Shown here in pieces: positions 59,222 through 64,000 of a stretch of DNA of 64,000 nucleotides. The translations under genes were made by a program, and so were the position numbers. The first letter of the stretch is position 1; each line of letters opens with the position of its first letter. The notes beneath the pieces are model-generated. The model did not search any database. It had not been told where the DNA came from and saw only the letters and a program-made list of their open reading frames with translations. This DNA comes from Bradyrhizobium prioriisuperbiae (GTDB lineage Bacteria; Pseudomonadota; Alphaproteobacteria; Rhizobiales; Xanthobacteraceae), in assembly GCF_032397745.1 (NCBI RefSeq), contig NZ_CP135921.1, positions 558,001 to 622,000 on the forward strand, written 5' to 3'.

Positions 59222-60832
59222 TCACCCCAGCGTACGCAACTCGCGGCGCAGCACCTTGCCGGTAGCCGTCATCGGCAGGCTGTCGGCGAACTGCACATGG
59301 CGTGGATATTCGTGAGCTGCGAGTTGCACCTTGACGAAGTCCTGGATCTCGCGCGCCAACGCGTCGCTTGGCGAAAATCCCGGCCGCAGCACGATCCAGG
59401 CCTTGATCGCCTCGGTGCGGATCGGATCGGGAATCCCGACCACCGCGGCAATCGCGACCGCCGGATGCTTCAGCAGGGTATGCTCGATCTCGGAGGGGCC
59501 GATGCGATAGCCGGCGCTGGTGATGACGTCGTCCTCGCGGCTGACGTACCAGAAATAACCGTCCGCATCCTGGATGCCGAGATCTCCAGTCAGCAGGAAC
59601 TCGCCGGCGTATTTCTTGGCCGTAGCCTCGGGATTGCGCCAGTATTCGAGCATCATGCAGGGGTTCGGTCGGCGCACGCCGACGATACCGCGTTCGCCGC
59701 GCGGCAATTCCTCGCCGTGTTCGTTCACGATGCAGACGTCGAAGCCGGGAATGGCGCGCCCCATGGATCCCGGCCGGATCTGAAACAGGCCTGCATGGTT
59801 GCCGATCACGAGATTGCATTCGGTCTGGCCGTAGATCTCGTGGGCGTCGATGCCGAAGGTCGCGCGGACCCAGGCGAGCAGCTCGGCCCCGAGCGATTCG
59901 CCGCCGGTGAGGATGCTGCGCAGCTTCACGCCGGAATGCCTGACGTCGGCCTGGCGCATCAGCTTCAGCGCGGTGGGCGGCAGGAACACGTTGCGCACGC
60001 CATGATCGGCCATCAGTTGCATGGCGGCCTGAGGTTCGAACTTCTTGGCGCGATAGCCCACAATCGGCACGCCATGATACCAGGCCGGAAAAAGCGCATC
60101 GAACAGCCCGCCGATCCAGGCCCAGTCGGCCGGCGTCCAGTACACATCACCTGGTTTGGGGAAGAAGTCGTGCACCATCTCAACGCACGGCAGATGGCCG
60201 AGCAGCACGCGATGGGCATGCAGCGCGCCTTTCGGATTGCCGGTGGTGCCGGAGGTAAAGATGATGATGGCTGGATCATCGGCATGTGTTGGCGCATTGC
60301 TGAAAACGTCTGACGCGACTTCGATCGCCTGCCAGAACGATTTGGCGCCTGACGGCGTCACATCGCCAGTCACGAAGACATGCTTGAGCTCCGGCAGCCG
60401 GTCACGGATTTTCGCCAGCTTCTCGAAACCGGCGGCATCGGTGACCACGACCTTGGCGCCGCTGTTGGCGAGCCGGAATTCGAGTGCATCCTCGCCAAAC
60501 AGCATGAACAGCGGCACCGACACCAGGCCGGCACGAAACGCTGCGAGGTGCACCACTGGAAGTTCAATCGACTGCGACAGGAACACCGCGACACGGTCGC
60601 CACGGACAAGGCCGTCGGCTTGCAACACATTGGCAAACTTGCACGACCAGGCGCGCATATCGTCGAATGACGGCCGCCGGGTGCCGCCATCCTCGTCAAC
60701 GTAGATCAGGGCAAGACGACCCGTGCCATCGGCATGGCGGTCGCAGCAGACGTCGGCAATGTTGAACAGCGCCGGAACGTTCCAGCGGAAAGTTTCATAG
60801 AGGCGATGATAGTCGTCGGTCTCGGTGAGCAT
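59222..60832 (-). CDS. AMP-forming acyl-CoA synthetase
   Basis: 536 residues from ATG 60832. The AMP-binding motif IIIFTSGTTGNPKGALHAH, the YGQTECNLVIGNH segment, GEFLLTGDLGIQDADGYFWY and the C-terminal ATGKVLRRELR with its catalytic Lys are intact. It resembles medium-chain (ACSM-like) enzymes that activate short or aromatic acids with CoA. The YqeY gene ends 30 bp upstream on the same strand, so they may be co-transcribed. Confidence 0.93.
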   Translation of the reverse strand: MLTETDDYHRLYETFRWNVPALFNIADVCCDRHADGTGRLALIYVDEDGGTRRPSFDDMRAWSCKFANVLQADGLVRGDRVAVFLSQSIELPVVHLAAFRAGLVSVPLFMLFGEDALEFRLANSGAKVVVTDAAGFEKLAKIRDRLPELKHVFVTGDVTPSGAKSFWQAIEVASDVFSNAPTHADDPAIIIFTSGTTGNPKGALHAHRVLLGHLPCVEMVHDFFPKPGDVYWTPADWAWIGGLFDALFPAWYHGVPIVGYRAKKFEPQAAMQLMADHGVRNVFLPPTALKLMRQADVRHSGVKLRSILTGGESLGAELLAWVRATFGIDAHEIYGQTECNLVIGNHAGLFQIRPGSMGRAIPGFDVCIVNEHGEELPRGERGIVGVRRPNPCMMLEYWRNPEATAKKYAGEFLLTGDLGIQDADGYFWYVSREDDVITSAGYRIGPSEIEHTLLKHPAVAIAAVVGIPDPIRTEAIKAWIVLRPGFSPSDALAREIQDFVKVQLAAHEYPRHVQFADSLPMTATGKVLRRELRTLG

Positions 60833-60862
60833 GATGATCAACTCCCTCGCGACACCGGTGGA

Positions 60863-61318
60863 CTATCCCGCGAGTGCCGCCTTCACCAGACCGCTGGCTT
60901 TGCCGAAATCCATCTGGCCCGCGTATTTCGTCTTCAGCACGCCGATCACCTTGCCCATATCCTTCATGCCGGCAGCGCCGGTTTCCTGGATGGCAGCGGC
61001 AATCGCGGCTTTGACATCGTCGTCCGACATCTGCTTTGGCAGATACGCGGAGATGACGGCAATTTCCTCACTCTCCTGCGCGGCGAGTTCGGCTCGGCCA
61101 CCCTTCTCATACAGCACAACCGATTCCTGGCGCTGCTTGATCATCTTCTGCAGCACGCCGAGCAGGTCGTCATCGCTCAAGGGAGGTTTGCCCTGCCCAC
61201 GCGCGTCGATGTCCGCATTCTTGATGGTAGAATTGACCATGCGAAGCGTGGAGAGCTTGCGCTCATCCCTGGCCTTCATGGCCTCCTTCACCGCGGTATT
61301 GATGGCGTCGCGCAGCAT
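60863..61318 (-). CDS. GatB/YqeY domain protein
   Basis: 151 residues from ATG 61318 (GGAG six bases before). The helical YqeY domain is complete: NTAVKEAMKARDERKLSTLR, VLQKMIKQRQES and MGKVIGVLKTKYAGQMDF. Related to the tail domain of GatB that binds tRNA. Role unknown; in many genomes it is close to rpoD and dnaG, as it is here within 10 kb. Confidence 0.92.
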   Translation of the reverse strand: MLRDAINTAVKEAMKARDERKLSTLRMVNSTIKNADIDARGQGKPPLSDDDLLGVLQKMIKQRQESVVLYEKGGRAELAAQESEEIAVISAYLPKQMSDDDVKAAIAAAIQETGAAGMKDMGKVIGVLKTKYAGQMDFGKASGLVKAALAG

Positions 61319-61404
61319 GATCGGCTCCGGGGAATCGTCAGCCCCCAGTGTATCTGCGGGGCATTCCCGCACGATCTAGTGCGTTTTGTGCCCCGGCACA
61401 ACCA

Positions 61405-63078
61405 TCACGGGCGGGTGGGACGAATGGCGCTTTCCGGCCGGAACTGGATATGTCGCCGGCTGGCGCTGAAATCCTCGAGGCTCTCGCGCTCCGGCACCAG
61501 CACCGGCTCCGCGGAGGGATCACGTGGCGGTGCGATCACGGCGACGATGACGGTGCTGACGCCCGGCCGGCCCCACAGCTGCGAGGTGAGGACGAACTCG
61601 GACTGGACGAATTTGGTCTGCCGCGTTTCGAGCCGCCGCAGCCAGGCCTCGCAATCCGCTTCGCCCTTGAAGCACAGGGCGGCCCAACCCTTGTCCAGCG
61701 TGCTCTGCCGCGGCAGGCCCCACACGTATTGGAACTGGAACGGGCGCGCATAGCGCGGATGATCGGGGCTGTAGAAGGCGGTGGCAAACGCCAGGTTGTC
61801 GTCGCCACTCACCGCGGGCAGCGGGGTCGGCGATACCTGATGCCAGCGGCGGGTCAGTTCCTCGGCGGCCTGCCGGTAGAACGTGCGGCCTTCCTTATAG
61901 CCGTGGGTGTTGCGATAGATCGCATGGAATGGCGCGGCGCCGACGGCAAACAGCGAAAGGCCGAGCACGAACACCGCGAGGTTGACGGTGTCGAACCGGT
62001 CGACCGCAAAGGTCGCCGCCGCCACCGCGATTATCGCGACAAAGAACAGGCCCTGCAGATTCCAGAGCGCCGGCAGGTCAGTGCCTATGGTGATGCAAGC
62101 CACCGCCGGGAACAGGATCGAGCCGATGAAAACCAGCAGCAGCAGCAAAAGCCCCGGCTCAATCCTGCGCAGGTTCGATGCGTAGGCCCGCAGGTTGGTG
62201 CGGATCATCAGCAACCACGTCACCGCCGGCAGGGCGAAATAGGCCAGCAGCGTGAGCGTGAACATGCCGGATTCATGCACCGCCGACGGCAGGCTGCGGC
62301 CGCCATGGGCGGTCATCGCATACTTCATCGGAGCAAAGTCGTGGGCGGCGAGCCAGTAGAGATGCGGTGCCAGCACCGCGAGGCCGACCAGGGCCGAGAC
62401 CCATGGTGCCAGCGACGCGAAATAGGCGCGACGCTGTGGATGAGCGATCGCGGCCAGCACGAAGCCGGCAACCAGGAAGACCGAATAATGCTTGCCCAGC
62501 ATGGCAAGCGCGGCACACAGGCCCGCAGCAACCGACCAGCCGAACGCCCGGGTCTCGAATGAGCGCAGGAAGCAGTAGGTCGCCAGCGGCCAGGCCGCGA
62601 GCAGGATGCTGTTGGCGTTGAAGCGCTGGGCGTGAAACTGGTAGGCCGGCAGCAGCATCAGCAGCAGCAGCACGATCACCCGCTTGTCGCCACGCACAAA
62701 ACGCCGGGTGATCAGGTCGACCGACCAGAGCGCGAAAGCTGCATTGACCATGGCGAGAAGCTGGAACGACCAGTCGGTGAGCGGAAATACCGTCGACCAG
62801 AGCCGTGCCACCCAGCCCATCAGCGGCGGGTGCTTGGGATTGCCCCACTCGAAAGTCCGGCCGATGGACCAGGTTTCCAGGATGTCCGGATGCAGGTCGG
62901 CGTTGATGTAGGCGATCAACAGAAACGCCATCCAGATCGCGACAAACCCGATCAACAGCGCCGGAATAGCCCAGCCCGGCTCGATGCCGTCGAGCCATGC
63001 CTCGAACGGCCGTCGCCACGCCGCGCGAGGCTGCGCCGGCGTCCGTGGCGACGCCGAAGTCCCTGGATTTGATGTCAC
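61405..63078 (-). CDS. Family 39 glycosyltransferase (ArnT/PMT-like membrane protein)
   Basis: 557 residues with about 10-12 hydrophobic helices. The GT39 signature is in the first periplasmic loop: YINADLHPDILETWSIGRTF followed by GNPKHPPLMGWV. It would move a sugar from a polyprenyl-phosphate donor to lipid or protein at the periplasmic face. The C-terminal 150 residues are soluble. Acceptor unknown, no arn genes nearby. The spacer 63079-63232 to the hydrolase holds nothing clear. Confidence 0.88.
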   Translation of the reverse strand: MTSNPGTSASPRTPAQPRAAWRRPFEAWLDGIEPGWAIPALLIGFVAIWMAFLLIAYINADLHPDILETWSIGRTFEWGNPKHPPLMGWVARLWSTVFPLTDWSFQLLAMVNAAFALWSVDLITRRFVRGDKRVIVLLLLMLLPAYQFHAQRFNANSILLAAWPLATYCFLRSFETRAFGWSVAAGLCAALAMLGKHYSVFLVAGFVLAAIAHPQRRAYFASLAPWVSALVGLAVLAPHLYWLAAHDFAPMKYAMTAHGGRSLPSAVHESGMFTLTLLAYFALPAVTWLLMIRTNLRAYASNLRRIEPGLLLLLLVFIGSILFPAVACITIGTDLPALWNLQGLFFVAIIAVAAATFAVDRFDTVNLAVFVLGLSLFAVGAAPFHAIYRNTHGYKEGRTFYRQAAEELTRRWHQVSPTPLPAVSGDDNLAFATAFYSPDHPRYARPFQFQYVWGLPRQSTLDKGWAALCFKGEADCEAWLRRLETRQTKFVQSEFVLTSQLWGRPGVSTVIVAVIAPPRDPSAEPVLVPERESLEDFSASRRHIQFRPESAIRPTRP

Positions 63079-63232
63079 GGAAGGCCGTCCTTAAGGATCA
63101 CTCGCCGGATTGTGTAGAAGTGTGTCTGGCCCGGGGCAAGCCATTCCTTCGTCGGCGGTTCCGGAATTTTAGTGATTCAAAGGCCGACGTCGCAACACTC
63201 GTGCAACGGTTTCCGCGTTGGCAACGCTGCAA

Positions 63233-63943
63233 TCAGGATTGTCGTGTTGCAAGCCACTCGCTCAATGCGGCGGCCACGGCTTGTGGTCGTTCGGGCTGTG
63301 ACATGTGTCCGCATTCGGGAATGATGGTCAGCGTTGCTCCGGGAATACCGGCGGCGATCTCCTTCGACAGCTCGTTCGGCAGCAGCATGTCCTGATCGGA
63401 GGTCAGGACCAGGGTTGGGCAGCGGATCGTGCCCAGGCCCGGGCGCGAATCCGGCCGCGCAAGGATTGCGGTCTGGTTGTTGATGAACCCCTCCGCTCCA
63501 ACATCGTCGGCCATGTCGTGCACCAACTGGCGAAGCGCGTCATCGGTCACCCGCGAAGGATGCACGAACTGCGGGAACAGCATATCGAGCACCTCGTGCA
63601 GCTTGCCGTCACGAGCCATCTGCATCTGCATGCGGCGACGCGCCGAAGCTTCCGGCGTATCCGGGCGTGCCGAGGTGTTCAACAGTGCGAGCCTGGCCAC
63701 GCGTTCCGGCGCCTGGCGCATGATTTCGAAGGCGATGTAGCCGCCCATCGAATGCCCCGCCAGCGCGAAACGTGCCGGAGCCTCGCTCAGGATGCGGCGC
63801 GCGATGGCCTCCATGCTGTTGTCGCGCAGATGATTGGCCACCATGACCGGCCGTAGCCGCCATAACGACGGAATGACTGGCGCATAGACGCGAGACGACG
63901 AGGCAAGTCCCGGAACGAGGACCAGCGGCAGGGTTTCAGTCAT
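63233..63943 (-). CDS. Alpha/beta hydrolase
   Basis: 236 residues. The nucleophile elbow is LAGHSMGGYIAFEI, the acid LTSDQDMLLPNEL and the catalytic His in PECGHMSQPERP. Oxyanion hole LVPGLASSSRVYAP. No signal peptide, so cytoplasmic. Substrate unknown. It starts 57 bp before the right edge of the window. Confidence 0.92.
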   Translation of the reverse strand: MTETLPLVLVPGLASSSRVYAPVIPSLWRLRPVMVANHLRDNSMEAIARRILSEAPARFALAGHSMGGYIAFEIMRQAPERVARLALLNTSARPDTPEASARRRMQMQMARDGKLHEVLDMLFPQFVHPSRVTDDALRQLVHDMADDVGAEGFINNQTAILARPDSRPGLGTIRCPTLVLTSDQDMLLPNELSKEIAAGIPGATLTIIPECGHMSQPERPQAVAAALSEWLATRQS

Positions 63944-64000
63944 CGCAATCTCCCGTTATCGCGGCGTTCCGATGAAGGCCGCCATCCTATGCAACACCGC

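Overview
The window is high-GC DNA from an alphaproteobacterium, most likely a member of the Bradyrhizobium/Rhodopseudomonas branch (Nitrobacteraceae). The pointers are a form IC Calvin-cycle operon with a divergent cbbR, the cell-cycle regulator SciP beside flagellar genes, a FlbD-type sigma-54 activator, an alphaproteobacterial RpoD, an HWE-family kinase, DUF3309, DUF4112 and BA14K proteins, and a primase whose zinc ligands are gone. No rRNA, CRISPR array, transposase or integrase was seen. The assignment rests on reading the sequence, not on a database search.

Layout. 1-10 kb: the 3' part of a terpene synthase gene, a small unknown gene, then two overlapping sensor genes. The first is a soluble 2,090-residue hybrid kinase with a long HAMP array; the second is an HWE kinase flanked by two receivers. 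10-13 kb: DUF3309 and RMD1-type membrane proteins, a secreted unknown protein, and a fibre-like gene broken by two in-frame stops. 13-23 kb: the Calvin cycle block, cbbF-cbbP-cbbT-cbbA-cbbL-cbbS-cbbX-cbbY on the minus strand with cbbR divergent. 23-27 kb: a thiolase and a short-chain dehydrogenase facing a MocR-type regulator, then tRNA-Met. 27-29.5 kb: a secreted unknown, a methyltransferase and mnmA.

29.7-37.9 kb is a flagellar block: fliK-flgD behind a near-consensus sigma-54 promoter, sciP, then fliF-fliG-fliH-fliN-flbD ending at a strong terminator. FlbD is the likely activator of the sigma-54 promoter, and SciP (a CtrA antagonist) sits between the two operons, so structure genes and regulators are together. 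37.9-46.8 kb holds small membrane and secreted proteins, a Dda/RecD-like helicase, exported MsrA and cytoplasmic MsrB, two unrelated amidases and DUF2798. 46.9-50.1 kb: a redox-type adenylate cyclase (diheme membrane anchor, 2Fe-2S domain, cyclase), a LysE-type exporter and a lytic transglycosylase. 50.2-54.8 kb: rpoD and dnaG, with a perfect CtrA-type box between them. 55-64 kb: an MFS exporter, a GGCT-like protein, a transglutaminase, an N-formylglutamate amidohydrolase-like protein, a second LysE exporter, an acyl-CoA synthetase, a YqeY protein, a family 39 glycosyltransferase and an alpha/beta hydrolase.

The least explained items are the HAMP-array kinase with its HWE partner (five receivers, no DNA-binding output), the decayed S74-type fibre gene and its secreted neighbour, the repeat and hairpins around cbbL-cbbS-cbbX, and the CtrA-type box upstream of rpoD.
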